A stretch of DNA of 64,000 bases from Melaminivora jejuensis (GCF_017811175.1 NZ_JACWIJ010000002.1:682001-746000); one strand, 5' to 3'; shown: positions 35,801 to 46,100, counted from the first letter of the stretch. Notes: generated by a model not told the origin, from the sequence alone. Program-made: numbers and translations.

Positions 35801-36911
35801 GCGCAACCAGGTCATGCAGGTGCTGCGCGCCCACGGCCTGGCCGTGTGCAGCCACTTCGTCGGCAAGACGCGCCCGGCCAGCTGCCCCGTGGGCGAGGGC
35901 AAGGGCGAGCTGCAGGTCTGGCGCGATGCCAGGAAGATCTTCGCCGCCACTTTGTCCGACCTGCACCAGGTCTGGGACGCCGTGAGCTGGAAGATCTGCC
36001 AGCAGCGCGACAACCCCGAGTGCGCTGAACAAGAGCACGCCAGCGCCGGCGACCCGCAGGATCCCGGCCTGCACGTCCACCTGACGTTCGATCCGGCCGA
36101 GGACGTGGCCGCGCCCTTCGTCAGCACCGGCGGCGCCCGCCCGCGCGTGGCCGTGCTGCGCGAGCAGGGCGTGAACTCGCACGTCGAGATGGCCTACGCC
36201 TTCACCGAGGCCGGCTTCGAGGCGCACGACGTCCACATGAGCGACCTGCAGGCCGGGCGCACCGATCTGGCGCAGTTCGCCGGCATCGTCGCCTGCGGCG
36301 GCTTCAGCTACGGCGACACGCTGGGCGCGGGCATAGGCTGGGCGCGCTCGATCACCTTCAACGAGCGCCTGTCCGAGCAGTTCCAGCAGTTCTTCGCCCG
36401 CCAGGACACCTTCGGCCTGGGCGTGTGCAACGGCTGCCAGATGTTTGCCGAGCTGGCCGACATCATCCCCGGCGCGCAGGACTGGCCGCGCTTCACGACC
36501 AACCAGAGCCACCGCTTCGAGGCGCGGCTGTCGCAGGTCGAGGTGTTGCAGTCCCCCAGCATCTTCCTGCAGGGCATGGCCGGCACGCGCCTGCCCATCG
36601 TGGTCTCGCACGGCGAGGGCTATGCCAACTTCCGCTGGCGCGGCCACGCCGAGCGCGTGCTGCCGGCGCTGCGCTACGTCGATCACCAGGGCCAGCCGAC
36701 CGAGCGCTACCCCTTCAACCCCAACGGCAGCGCCGGCGGCCTGACCGGGGTGACCACGGCGGACGGGCGCTTCACCGCCCTCATGCCGCACCCGGAGCGG
36801 GTGTTTCGCAACGTGCAGATGAGCTGGACCGACCTGGCCGCCACGGGCGGGCTGGATGCGTACAGCCCCTGGATGCGCATCTGGCGCAACGCGCGGCGCT
36901 GGGTGGGATGA
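32860..36911 (+). CDS. purL: Phosphoribosylformylglycinamidine synthase (N-terminal frameshift, two repeat inserts)
   Basis: The large single-chain FGAM synthase of purine synthesis, about 1350 residues when joined. The true start is the GTG at 32860 ([13 protein letters not shown]), in another frame from the body. One base is missing in ACCCCTTTCGC at 32902-32912: an extra C gives the family sequence [21 protein letters not shown]. The body has [18 protein letters not shown], the ATP site [13 protein letters not shown] and [14 protein letters not shown]. The C-terminal glutaminase has the Cys nucleophile in GVCNGCQMF and HPERVF. Two inserts in loops are repeat-encoded: family A at 33701-33753 ([18 protein letters not shown]) and family B near 34652-34690 ([15 protein letters not shown]). 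Being a core gene, a miscalled base is the likelier cause of the break. Confidence 0.95.
33701..33753 (-). repeat. Family A repeat inside purL
   Basis: It reads AACCCAAGCGGGGCAAGCGC then TGCCAGCTATCAAAAAG. It is in frame, encodes [14 protein letters not shown], and sits just before the conserved [12 protein letters not shown] block. Confidence 0.82.
34652..34690. repeat. Family B REP-like element inside purL
   Basis: The hairpin CCTTCCT...AGGAAGG at 34652-34672 is followed by TGGGGATGGGGGCC. The same hairpin plus GGGATGGGGGC order occurs (inverted) in the hrpA copy. It is read in frame. Confidence 0.7.
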
Positions 36912-36969
36912 TGCGGCCTTTGGCTGCGGGCTACGGCGCCGATTTCTGACGCCTGGCCGGGTTCTGCAA

Positions 36970-37012
36970 AAAACATAGCTTCCAGCGCTCGTCCGACGGG
37001 CGCTGGAGGCTT
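36970..37012 (+). repeat. Family A-like repeat after purL
   Basis: It reads AAACATAGCTTCCAGCGCTC then GTCCGACGGGCGCTGGAGGC. The GCTNCCAGCGCT half is kept and the other half is altered into a perfect terminator stem. Confidence 0.6.
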
Positions 37013-37017
37013 TTTTT
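36979..37017 (+). terminator. Terminator after purL built from a family A-like repeat
   Basis: The stem CCAGCGC/GGCGCTGG with flanking pairs is followed by seven T. The left flank AAACATAGCTTCCAGCGCTC is recognisably a family A start. Confidence 0.82.
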
Positions 37018-37059
37018 GTTCAAAATCGCCCACCTTTTTTCATTTGCGGAGTGCGCCCA

Positions 37060-38049
37060 ATGGCCGGTGCCAGCCTTTTGACCTTGCTCGACGACATTGC
37101 CACGCTGCTCGACGACGTAGCCCTGATGTCCAAGCTGGCCGCGCGCAAGAGCGCCGCCATGGCCGACGACGTGTCTGTCATGACCAAAATGGCGGCGCAA
37201 AAGGCTGCCGGCGTGCTGGGCGACGACCTGGCGCTGAACGCCGAGCAGGTCAGCGGCGTGCGCGCCGAGCGCGAGTTGCCGGTGGTCTGGGCCGTGGCGC
37301 GCGGCTCGCTGGTCAACAAGGCCATCCTGGTGCCGGCAGCGCTGGCCATCAGCGCCCTGGCGCCCTGGGCCATCACGCCGCTGCTGATGCTGGGCGGCAC
37401 CTACCTGAGCTTGGAGGGCGTGGAAAAGCTGGCGCACTGGAAGCAGGCCTCCCACGCCGACCCGCAGCAGGCCGCGCAGGCCGCCCTGGCCCGGCTGGGC
37501 GGCAAGGCGGCCACGGCGGCCGATATCGCGCAGCTGGAAAAATCCAAGGTGCGCGGCGCCATCCGCACCGACTTCATCCTGTCGGCGGAGATCATCGTCA
37601 TCGCCCTGGGCACGGTGGCGCAGGCCCCCTTCATGCAGCAGCTGGCAGTGCTGTCGGCCATTGCCCTGTTCATGACGCTGGGCGTGTACGGGCTGGTGGC
37701 CGGCATCGTGAAAATGGACGACGTGGGCCTGTGGCTGATGGGCAAGGGCAGTGCGCTGGCGCGCCGCGTGGGCCAGGTGCTGGTGAGCGCCGCGCCCAGG
37801 CTGATGAAGGGCCTGACGGTGGCCGGCACGGCGGCCATGTTCCTGGTGGGCGGGGGCATCATCGTGCATGGCGTGCCGCCGCTGGCGCGCGCCATCGAGC
37901 ACGCCGGCGCGCAGCTCGCCGGCTGGCCGCTGGGCGGCCTGTGGGAATTCCTGGCCACGCACCTGCTCGGGGCGCTGGTGGGGGTGGTGGCCGGTGCGCT
38001 GGCGCTGGCCGGCTGGACGCTGGTGCAGCGCCTGCGTGGCGCCAGGTGA
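37060..38049 (+). CDS. DUF808 (YedI-like) inner-membrane protein
   Basis: A 329-residue membrane protein of the YedI/DUF808 family. It begins with the family signature ASLLTLLDDIATLLDDVA and includes KLAARKSAAMADDV and GVLGDDLALNAEQVSG. About five to six hydrophobic segments follow, including one near ILSAEIIVIALGTVA and two near the C-terminus. The function is unknown. The ATG at 37060 is preferred over the upstream GTG because GGAG lies eight bases before it. It is preceded by the purL terminator and so is transcribed separately. Confidence 0.88.
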   Translation: MAGASLLTLLDDIATLLDDVALMSKLAARKSAAMADDVSVMTKMAAQKAAGVLGDDLALNAEQVSGVRAERELPVVWAVARGSLVNKAILVPAALAISALAPWAITPLLMLGGTYLSLEGVEKLAHWKQASHADPQQAAQAALARLGGKAATAADIAQLEKSKVRGAIRTDFILSAEIIVIALGTVAQAPFMQQLAVLSAIALFMTLGVYGLVAGIVKMDDVGLWLMGKGSALARRVGQVLVSAAPRLMKGLTVAGTAAMFLVGGGIIVHGVPPLARAIEHAGAQLAGWPLGGLWEFLATHLLGALVGVVAGALALAGWTLVQRLRGAR

Positions 38050-38175
38050 ACACCGCCGGATGGCAAGTGTATGCAGTGCAGCAAAGCTTGATCTGAGGCA
38101 AACCTGAGCAATTTGCTCGTGGGCCTAATGGTTTGCACGGGGGTCGTCCCCGTGTTCTCCAACAAGCCCCCGAAC

Positions 38176-38799
38176 ATGATGAAAAAGACCCTGCTCGCCC
38201 TGGCCGCCGTGTGTGCCATGACCTCGGGCGCTGCGTTTGCGCAGCAGTCCTCCGCCGAAGGCCCGCTGATGGTGCGCGTGCGCGCCGTCCACCTGAACAG
38301 CGCCAATGGCGGCAGCACCAACCCGAACCTGGATCTGTCGATCAACAACAAGTTCATCCCCGAGCTGGACGTGAGCTATTTCTTCACGCCCAACATCGCC
38401 GCCGAGCTGATCCTGACCTATCCGCAAAAGCAGGACATCCGCTCCGCCGGCGCCGACATCGGCAGCCTCAAGCATCTGCCGCCGACGCTGCTGGCGCAGT
38501 ACCACTTCACCAACTTCGGCGGCTTCAAGCCCTATGTCGGCGCAGGCATCAACTACACGCGCTTTTCCAGCGTGAAGTTCAGCCCTGCCGTGGCGCACCT
38601 GCAGGCCGACGTGGGCCGCAACAGCTGGGGCGGCGCGCTGCAACTGGGCGTGGACATCCCGCTGTCCAAGAACATGTACCTGAACTTCGATGTCAAGAAG
38701 GTCTATATCAGCACCGACGTGAAGTCTGCCGGCGCCAAGATCGGCAAGTTCAAGGTCGATCCGGTGCTGGCCGGCGTCGGCCTGGGCTGGCGCTTCTGA
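38176..38799 (+). CDS. ompW: OmpW family outer-membrane protein
   Basis: A 207-residue small beta-barrel. The signal peptide is MMKKTLLALAAVCAMTSGAAFA, cleaved before QQ. The mature part has the OmpW features: VRVRAVHLNSANGG, LDVSYFFTPNIAAELILTYP, LPPTLLAQYHF, FKPYVGAGINYTRF, and the C-terminal aromatic GLGWRF. In other proteobacteria OmpW forms a hydrophobic channel and is often oxygen- or stress-regulated. The start is the first of two adjacent ATGs. A weak FNR-like site TTGATCTGAGGCAA lies about 75 bases upstream, matching only one half well. A terminator follows. Confidence 0.93.
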   Translation: MMKKTLLALAAVCAMTSGAAFAQQSSAEGPLMVRVRAVHLNSANGGSTNPNLDLSINNKFIPELDVSYFFTPNIAAELILTYPQKQDIRSAGADIGSLKHLPPTLLAQYHFTNFGGFKPYVGAGINYTRFSSVKFSPAVAHLQADVGRNSWGGALQLGVDIPLSKNMYLNFDVKKVYISTDVKSAGAKIGKFKVDPVLAGVGLGWRF

Positions 38800-38902
38800 G
38801 GCCTGCGTTGGCCTGAGGGCCACGCATGAGAACAAGAAGTCAGAGAGGGACAACAACAAGGTAAACGCCGCTTTCGTGGCGGCTCTTCATGGTGCAATTG
38901 TG

Positions 38903-38935
38903 GGCTGATGCTTTTGGGCATCAGCCTTTTTTTTT
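38903..38935 (+). terminator. Intrinsic terminator after ompW
   Basis: The stem GGCTGATGC/GCATCAGCC is followed by nine T. Confidence 0.93.
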
Positions 38936-38942
38936 GCTCTGT

Positions 38943-38990
38943 AAAACATAGCTGTCAGCGCTTGCCTGGCAAGGGTTTGGGCCGGTTTTG
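38943..38990 (+). repeat. Family A repeat upstream of egtD
   Basis: It reads AACATAGCTGTCAGCGCTTG then CCTGGCAAGGGTTTGGGCCG, a near-consensus forward copy. Confidence 0.88.
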
Positions 38991-39105
38991 ACCATGATTT
39001 TGTGGCCCTGGACGGGTCTGCAGGGCAGCTTGCGCCCCTGTCCTACCGCGCCCGGGTGCATTGGCCGGCGCACGGGCAGTCCATTGGGGCGCAGTCTTGC
39101 CGGCC

Positions 39106-40145
39106 ATGTCTGTCGCTGCCCTTGCCCCTGCCGCCCCGCTGTCCCACCCTGCCGCACAGGCGCTGATCTCCCGCGCGGGGAGGGCGGCAGTCGCGCCGGG
39201 CCGCTGGCGCCGGTGGCCGAACGTGCGCAGATCAGCGCGCAGTTGCTGCGCCCGCAGGCCGCCATTTCGCCCCGGTATTTCTATGACCAGCGCGGCTCCG
39301 AGCTGTTCGAGGCCATCACGCGCCTGCCCGAGTACTACCCCACGCGCACCGAGCGCGCCGTGCTGCTGCGCCATGCCCGCGCCATTGCCGACACTGTGGG
39401 CACGCCGGGCGTGGTCATCGAGCCGGGGGCTGGCAGTTGCGCCAAGGCGCTGGTGCTGTGCCGGCTGCTGCGCGCGCGCCAGTATGTGGGCGTGGATGTC
39501 AGCGCCGGCTACCTGCAGGATGCCGTGGCGCGGCTGCGCACGGCGCTGCCCGCCCTGGACGCGCGCGCCGTGGGCGGCGACATCACGGCAGGCATCCAGC
39601 TGCCGCCGGGCATCGCGGAGCGCCAGCGGCTGGTCTTCTATCCCGGCTCGTCCATCGGCAACTTCGACCCGCCGGCGGCGCTGGCGCTGCTGCGCCACAT
39701 GCACGCGCTGGCCCGGGGCGACGCGGCGGGCGGTGCTGCCGGGGGCGGCCTCCTGATCGGCATCGACCTGCCCAAGGACAGGGCCGTGCTGCGCGCCGCC
39801 TACGACGACGCCGCCGGCGTGACCGCAGCCTTCAACCGCAATGCCCTGGCGCACGTGAACCGCCTGATCGGCAGCGATTTTGCGCCGCAGCAGTGGCGCC
39901 ACGTGGCGCTGTTCAACGAGGCCGACTCGCGCATCGAGATGCACCTGGCCGCCTGCGGGCCGCAGAGTGTGCGCTGGCCCGGCGGCGGGCGCGACTTCGC
40001 CGGGGGCGAACGCATCCACACGGAAAACAGCTACAAATACCCGCTGCCGGTCTTTCTGGACATGCTGCAGCGCGCCGGCTTCCATCAGCCCCAGGCCTGG
40101 ACGGACGAGCGCGGCTGGTACGCCCTGATCCACGCCCGGGCCTGA
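39106..40145 (+). CDS. egtD: L-histidine N-alpha-methyltransferase (probable N-terminal frameshift)
   Basis: The enzyme that trimethylates histidine to hercynine, the first step of ergothioneine synthesis. The main frame shows ISPRYFYDQRGSELFEAI, LPEYYPTRTE, the SAM site VIEPGAGSCAKALVL, YPGSSIGNFDP and FNEADSRIEMHL. It ends in the histidine-binding region ERIHTENSYKYPL. The N-terminus is unresolved. The ATG at 39106 (SVAALAPAAPLSHPAAQ) is in another frame, and one extra G in the run at 39177-39180 joins the two into a 346-residue protein. Otherwise the first in-frame start near the conserved part is the GTG at 39213. It is 88 bases upstream of egtB and likely in the same operon. Confidence 0.9.
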
Positions 40146-40233
40146 CTGAGCCTGAGCCTGAGCCTCCGGGCGCACGGCCCGGCCATGACCGCGCCCATCC
40201 ACGAACGAGCATCCAGCAAGCGAGGGAAACACC

Positions 40234-41628
40234 ATGCGACTGTCGTCCGGCGATCTGCCCGTGTCCTCAGCGTCCACGCCCGCAGGCGGCAGCGCCGGCG
40301 AGCGCTTTGCCGCCGTGCGCGCCGCCACCGAGCGCCTGGCCGCGCCGCTGTCGCCCGAGGACTGCGCCGCTCAGTCCATGCTGGAGGCCAGCCCGGTCAA
40401 GTGGCACCTGGCGCACACCACCTGGTTCTTCGAGACCTTCATCCTGGAGCGCTTCGAGCCGCAGTTCGCGCCCTTCGATCCGGCCTTCCGGGTGCTGTTC
40501 AACTCCTACTACCAGGGCGTGGGCCGCCAGCACCCGCGCGCCCAGCGCGGCTTGCTGACGCGCCCCGACCTGGCCACGGTGCGCGCCTGGCGCGCCAACG
40601 TCGAGCAGCGCATGGAGCAGGTGCTGCAGCAGGGCAGCTGCGCCGACGCTGCCGACAGCGCCGGGCTGGCCACGCTGCTGGAGCTGGGCCTGCAGCACGA
40701 GCAGCAGCACCAGGAACTGATCGCCACCGACATCAAGCACCTGCTGTGGTGCAACCCGACCTGGCCGGCGTATCGGCAGGCGGCGGCGCAACAGCAGACG
40801 GTGCCGCAGGAGGTGCCGCCGCTGCGCTGGCAGCGCTTCGAGGCCGGCCTGGCACGCATCGGCCACGCCGGTGCCGGCTTTGCCTTCGACAACGAGCTGC
40901 CGCGCCACCAGGTCTGGCTGGACGCCTGGGAGCTGGCCAGCCGGCCCGTCAGCAATGCCGAATACCTGGCCTTCGTCGAGGCCGGCGGCTACCACGAGCC
41001 GGGCTGGTGGCTGGCCGAGGGCTGGGACTGGCTGCGCAGCCAGCAGATCGAGCACCCGCTGTACTGGCGCCGCGCCGCTCATCCGGGCCGCACCGCAGAG
41101 GCGACAGACCAGGGCTGGGAGGAATTCACCCTGGCCGGCGGCCAGCCCCTGGCGCCGGCGCAGCCGGTGGTGCATCTGTCGTACTTCGAGGCCGACGCCT
41201 ACGCCCGCTGGGCCGGCGCGCGCCTGCCCACCGAGGCCGAGTGGGAGGTGGCTGCGCAGCGCAGCCTGCCAGGTGCCGGGGCCGGCCACGCGCAGGCCGG
41301 CCACTTTGCCGACTCCGGCGTGCTGCACCCGCTGCCGGCACCGCAGCCGCCAGCGCAGGCCGATGCGCTGCAGCAGCTGCTGGGCGATGTCTGGGAGTGG
41401 ACCAGCTCCAGCTACGCGCCCTATCCGGGCTTTGCCCCGGCGCCCGGCGCGGTGGGCGAGTACAACGGCAAGTTCATGGTCAACCAGTACGTGCTGCGCG
41501 GCGGCTCATGCGCCACGCCAGCGGGCCATGTGCGCGCCAGCTACCGCAACTTCTTCCCGGCCACAGCGCGCTGGCAATTTGCCGGCCTGCGCCTGGCGCG
41601 CAGCAGCGCCGGGGTGGCGCAGCCGTGA
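40234..41628 (+). CDS. egtB: Ergothioneine synthase EgtB (non-haem iron sulfoxide synthase)
   Basis: A 464-residue iron(II) enzyme that joins hercynine to a thiol with oxygen. The N-terminal DinB-like part supplies the metal ligands: the HxxH pair at 58-61 in KWHLAHTTWFFE and His155/His159 in HEQQHQELI. The C-terminal half is an FGE-sulfatase domain (RHQVWLDAWELASRPVSN, LPTEAEWEVAA, VWEWTSSSYAPYPGF, LRGGSCATP). The ATG follows AGCGAGGGAAAC. No egtA, egtC or egtE is nearby. Some EgtB enzymes use cysteine directly instead of gamma-glutamylcysteine, which would fit a two-gene pathway, but this is inference. Confidence 0.94.
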   Translation: MRLSSGDLPVSSASTPAGGSAGERFAAVRAATERLAAPLSPEDCAAQSMLEASPVKWHLAHTTWFFETFILERFEPQFAPFDPAFRVLFNSYYQGVGRQHPRAQRGLLTRPDLATVRAWRANVEQRMEQVLQQGSCADAADSAGLATLLELGLQHEQQHQELIATDIKHLLWCNPTWPAYRQAAAQQQTVPQEVPPLRWQRFEAGLARIGHAGAGFAFDNELPRHQVWLDAWELASRPVSNAEYLAFVEAGGYHEPGWWLAEGWDWLRSQQIEHPLYWRRAAHPGRTAEATDQGWEEFTLAGGQPLAPAQPVVHLSYFEADAYARWAGARLPTEAEWEVAAQRSLPGAGAGHAQAGHFADSGVLHPLPAPQPPAQADALQQLLGDVWEWTSSSYAPYPGFAPAPGAVGEYNGKFMVNQYVLRGGSCATPAGHVRASYRNFFPATARWQFAGLRLARSSAGVAQP

Positions 41629-41680
41629 AGGCGAGGTAAAAACCGGGTAAAGCCGGGCGCTCTCCCGCCTCTTGCAAGTT

Positions 41681-41736
41681 TGCAAAAAAGATAGCTGCCA
41701 GCGCTTGCCAGCATTGGACTAGAGCCAATTTTCATG
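41681..41736 (+). repeat. Family A repeat between egtB and the RND operon
   Basis: It reads AAAAGATAGCTGCCAGCGCT then TGCCAGCATTGGACTAGAGC; the left half is perfect and the right half is diverged. Confidence 0.82.
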
Positions 41737-41835
41737 CTGAAAATCAGTGCGGCGTGAGCGCCCGCCAGCCGGCGCCGGGGCTGCTAGGATGAACACTGCC
41801 CCGTCACTGTCTAGCTCCCTGCCGAGCTGTTTCGC

Positions 41836-43176
41836 ATGGCCGTTTCCGCTGACTCCGCTGATTCTCCCGAGCATCCCGCCCCTGCTGCCTTCCCGGCAGC
41901 GCGCCGGCCTCGACGCTGGCGCGCCGTGCTGGTGGCGCTGGCGCTGATCGCCCTGCTGGCCGCCCTGTCGTGGTACCTGGTGCAGCGCGCGCGCGCGCCT
42001 GCCGGGCCGGGCGGCGCGCCGGGCAGCGGGGTGCCGGGCGTGGGCATGGTCTTTGGCGGCGCCATGCCGGCCAGCACCGTCGGCGCGGCGCGTGCGGTGC
42101 AGGGCGAGCTGCCCATCGTGATCGATGCGCTGGGCACGGTGACGCCCTCGGTCACCGCCGCGCTGGTGCCGCAGGTCTCGGGCGTGCTGACCGAAGTGCT
42201 GTTCGAGGAGGGCCAGAGCGTCAGGAAAGGCCAGGTGCTGGCGCGCATCGACCCGCGCCCCTTCGAGCAGGCGCTGGCGCAGGCCAAAAGCCAGAGCGCG
42301 CGCGACCAGGCGCAGCTGAGCGCGGCGCGCGTGACGCTGGCGCGCTACGAGGAGCTGTGGCGCCAGGACTCCATTGCCCGCCAGACGCTGGATACCCAGA
42401 CCGCGCTGGTGCAGCAGCTCGAAGCGGCGCTGCAGGCCGACCGCGCCAGCGAGGGTACGGCCCGGCTGAACCTGGAGCACACCACACTGCGTGCGCCGGT
42501 GTCGGGCACCATTGGCCTGCGCGCGGTCGATGTCGGCAACCTGGTCAGCTCGGGGTTGAGCGGCGGCATCGCCACCATCACCCAGGTGCAGCCCATCGAC
42601 GTGCTGTTTGCCGTGCCGCAGGATCGGGTGCCGGCGGTGCTGGCAGCGCAGCAAGCCGCCGCTGGCGGCCTGTCCGTGGTGGCGCTGGATCGCGCGCGCA
42701 CGCAGACCCTGGCCGAAGGGCGTTTTCTGACGCTGGACAACCAGGTCACGGCCAGCACCGGCACGGTGCGCGCCAAGGCGCGCTTTGCCAATGGGGACGG
42801 GGCGCTGTTTCCGAATCAATTCGTCAACGCCCGGCTGCAATTGGGCGTGGAGCGCGGCGTGCTGGTGCCAGTCACGGCGCTGCGCAGCGGGCCGCAGGGC
42901 GACTACGTCTATGTCATCGACGACGAGCGCACGGCCCGCCTGCGCCCGGTCGTGCGCGGCATGGCCAGCGTGCGCGAGGTGCTGATCACTCAGGGCCTGG
43001 CCGCCGGCGAGCGCGTGGTCACCGAGGGCGGCGACCGCGTCAAGGATGGCGGCAAGGTGCAGTTGGCCGGCGAGGGCGGTGCGCCGGGCGGACGTGGCGG
43101 CGCGCGCACGCCTGGCGCCGGCGCTCCCGCTCCCGCGCCAGCGGCCCCTGCCGCCAGCGCCAGCGCCAGCCGCTGA
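41836..43176 (+). CDS. mdtA: RND efflux periplasmic adaptor (MdtA type)
   Basis: A 446-residue membrane fusion protein. One N-terminal membrane helix (about 29-48) anchors it. The lipoyl-like half motifs VTPSVTAALVPQVSGVL and LEHTTLRAPVSGTIGLRAVD flank a helical hairpin (about 135-200). The beta-barrel and membrane-proximal domains follow, and the last 40 residues are a low-complexity Gly/Ala/Pro tail. The closest known type is MdtA of the MdtABC system, given two permease genes downstream; substrates such as bile salts or novobiocin are known for MdtABC but cannot be assigned here. It is the first gene of a four-gene operon; 18 bases precede the first permease. Confidence 0.9.
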   Translation: MAVSADSADSPEHPAPAAFPAARRPRRWRAVLVALALIALLAALSWYLVQRARAPAGPGGAPGSGVPGVGMVFGGAMPASTVGAARAVQGELPIVIDALGTVTPSVTAALVPQVSGVLTEVLFEEGQSVRKGQVLARIDPRPFEQALAQAKSQSARDQAQLSAARVTLARYEELWRQDSIARQTLDTQTALVQQLEAALQADRASEGTARLNLEHTTLRAPVSGTIGLRAVDVGNLVSSGLSGGIATITQVQPIDVLFAVPQDRVPAVLAAQQAAAGGLSVVALDRARTQTLAEGRFLTLDNQVTASTGTVRAKARFANGDGALFPNQFVNARLQLGVERGVLVPVTALRSGPQGDYVYVIDDERTARLRPVVRGMASVREVLITQGLAAGERVVTEGGDRVKDGGKVQLAGEGGAPGGRGGARTPGAGAPAPAPAAPAASASASR

Positions 43177-43194
43177 CCCCTGGGCCTGGCACGC

Positions 43195-46100
43195 ATGAAC
43201 GTCTCGCGCCTGTTCATTCAGCGCCCCGTGGCCACGGCCCTGGTCATGCTGGCCATCGTGCTGGCCGGCCTGGTGGGGCTGCGCTTTCTGCCGGTGGCGG
43301 CGCTGCCGCAGGTGGACTACCCGACCATCCAGGTGCAGACGCTCTACCCGGGCGCCAGCCCGGATGTCATGAGCCGCACCGTCACCGCGCCGCTGGAGCG
43401 CCAGCTCGGCCAGATGCCGGGCCTCTCGCGCATGGGCAGCACCAGCAGCGCCGGGGTGTCGCTGATCACCCTGCAGTTCGGCCTGAGCCTGGACATGGAC
43501 ACCGCCGAGCAGCAGGTGCAGGCGGCCATGAACGCGGCCGGCTCGCTGCTGCCCGCCGACCTGCCCGCGCCGCCGGTGTACGCCAAGATCAACCCGGCGG
43601 ACGCGCCGGTGCTGCAGCTGGCCGTCACCTCCAGCAGCCTGCCCCTGACCGAGGTGCAGAACCTGGTCAACACCCGGCTGGCGCTCAAGATCAGCCAGAT
43701 CGACGGCGTCGGCCTGGTGACCCTGGCCGGCGGCCAGCGCCCCGCCGTGCGCGTGCAGGGCAACGTGCAGGCGCTGGCCAGCATGGGCCTGTCGCTGGAC
43801 GCCATCAGCAGCGCCATCGCGGCGGGCAACTCCAGCAGCGCCAAGGGCAGCTTCGACGGACCGACGCGCCAGTACAGCATCAACGCCAACGACCAGCTGC
43901 TGTCGGTGCAGGACTACCGCGAACTGATAGTGGCCTACGTGGGCGGCGCACCGGTGCGCCTGCAGGACGTGGCCGAGGTGGTGGACGGCGCGGAAAACCG
44001 CCGCCTGGGCGCCTGGGTGTCCATCCATGATGATGAAAACGATAGCTACCAGCGCTTGCCAGACAAGGGTTTGGGCCGGATTTCACCCTCAAACGCAGCG
44101 CAGCAGCCCGCTGGCCTGACTCCGGCCATCATCCTGAACGTGCAGCGCCAGCCCGGCGCCAACGTGATCGCCACGGTGGACGCCATCAAGCGCCAGCTGC
44201 CGGCGCTGCAGGAGAGCCTGCCGCACAGCGTGCAACTGGCCGTGCTCACCGATCGCACGCTGGGCATCCGCGCCTCGGTGCAGCACGTGCAGCTGGAGCT
44301 GGTGCTGGCCGTGGTCATGGTGGTGCTGGTCATCTTTGCCTTCCTGCACAGCCTGCGCGCCACGGTGATCGCCAGCATCGCCGTGCCGGTATCGCTGATC
44401 GGCACGCTGGCCTTCATGTACCTGCTGGGCTACTCGCTCAACAACCTGACGCTGATGGCGCTGACTATTGCCACCGGCTTCGTCGTCGATGACGCCATCG
44501 TGATGATCGAGAACATCGCCCGGCATCGCGAGATGAATGCCGGCGAGGGGGAGCAAAAAACCCCCATGCAGGCCGCCCTGGACGGCGCGGGCGAGATCGG
44601 CTTCACCATCATCTCGCTCACCGTCTCGCTGATCGCCGTCTTGATTCCGCTGCTGTTCATGCAGGAGGTCATTGGCCGGCTGTTTCGCGAGTTCGCGGTG
44701 ACGCTGGCCATCACCATCTTGTTTTCCGCTGTGGTCTCGCTGACCCTGGTGCCCATGATGTCGGCGCGGATGCTGGGGCCGCTCGATGCCGTGCAGGGCC
44801 GTATCGCCCGCAGTATCCAGCAGGGACTGGACTGGACGATCGGGCACTACGACCGCAGCCTGCAGTGGGTGCTGGGGCATCAGCCGCTGACCCTGCTGCT
44901 GGCCCTGCTGACGCTGGCACTCACCGTGCTGCTGTACGTGGTCATCCCCAAGGACTTGTTCCCGACGCAGAGCACCGGCCAGCTGCAGGGCCAGGTGCAG
45001 GCCGCCGCCGATGTGTCGTTTGTCCGCATGTCGGCGCTGCAGGGCCAGGTGGCGCAGATCGTGGCGCGCGATGCGGCGGTGCAGTCGGTCAGCTCGGTGG
45101 TCGGGGTCGATGCGGCCAACAACAGCGCCCTGTCCAGTGGCCGGCTGGTCATCAACCTGCGCCCGCGCGGCATCTTCGACGCCTCGGAGGCAGCCATCAT
45201 GCAGCGCCTGCGCCGCGCGGTGGCCGAGCAGGTGGCCGGGGCGACCCTGTTCCTGCAGCCGACGCAGGACTTGACCATCGACTCGGACGCCGGCCCGACG
45301 CAGTACCGCTTCGACCTGGAGGGCGTGGACACGCAGCAGGTCAACCAGTGGGCGCAGCGCCTGGTGCAGCGCCTGCAGGGCGAAGTGCCCGAGGTGCGCC
45401 ATGCCACGACCGAGGCCGGCGCCAGCGGCCCGGCGGCCATGATCCGCGTCGATCGCGACAGCGCCGCCCGCCTGGGCGTCACCGCCAGCAGCCTGGACAG
45501 CCTGCTGTACAGCGCCTTTGGCCAGCGCATCGTCTCGACCATCTTCACCGAGACCAACCAGTACCGCGTGATCCTGGAGGCGGCGCAGGGCGACGCCGCC
45601 AGCCTGCGCGCGCTGCGCGAGTTGCCGATCCGCACCGCCAGCGGCCAGACCACGCCGCTGGACTCGTTTGCCGAGGTGGTGGAGGAAAGCACGCCGCTGG
45701 TGGTGCGCCGCGTCGGCCAGTACCCGGCGGCCACGGTGGGCTTTGACACCGCGCCGGGCGTCAGCCTGGGCGCTGCCGTGCAGGCGGTGCGCGCGGCGGC
45801 GCAGGATGCCGGCCTGCCGCCGGCCATCACGCTGCGCTTCACCGGCGCTGCCGGGGCGTACCAATCGTCGCTGGCCAACCAGCTGTGGCTGATCCTGGCC
45901 GCTGTGGTCTGCGTCTATATCGTGCTGGGCGTGCTCTACGAGAGCTACGTCCATCCGCTGACCATTCTGTCCACGCTGCCCTCGGCTGGCGTGGGCGCGC
46001 TGCTGGCGCTGGATCTGATGGGCTACAGCCTGGACGTGGTGGGCATCATCGGCCTGGTGCTGCTGATCGGCATCGTCAAGAAGAACGCCATCATGATGAT

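Larger units (their letters stand above)
38800..39105. other. Intergenic region between ompW and egtD
   Basis: 306 bases holding a small GCCGC/GCGGC hairpin, the ompW terminator and a family A repeat. I see no gene. The egtD promoter should lie here but no clear boxes are visible. Confidence 0.55.

Noticed and set aside
32922..36911. TTG at 32922 as the purL start
   Set aside because: It would drop the conserved N-terminus that is readable one frame away from the GTG at 32860.
38088..38101. FNR/ANR box upstream of ompW (TTGATCTGAGGCAA)
   Set aside because: Only the left half matches the TTGAT-N4-ATCAA consensus; the right half has two mismatches, so it is mentioned but not called.
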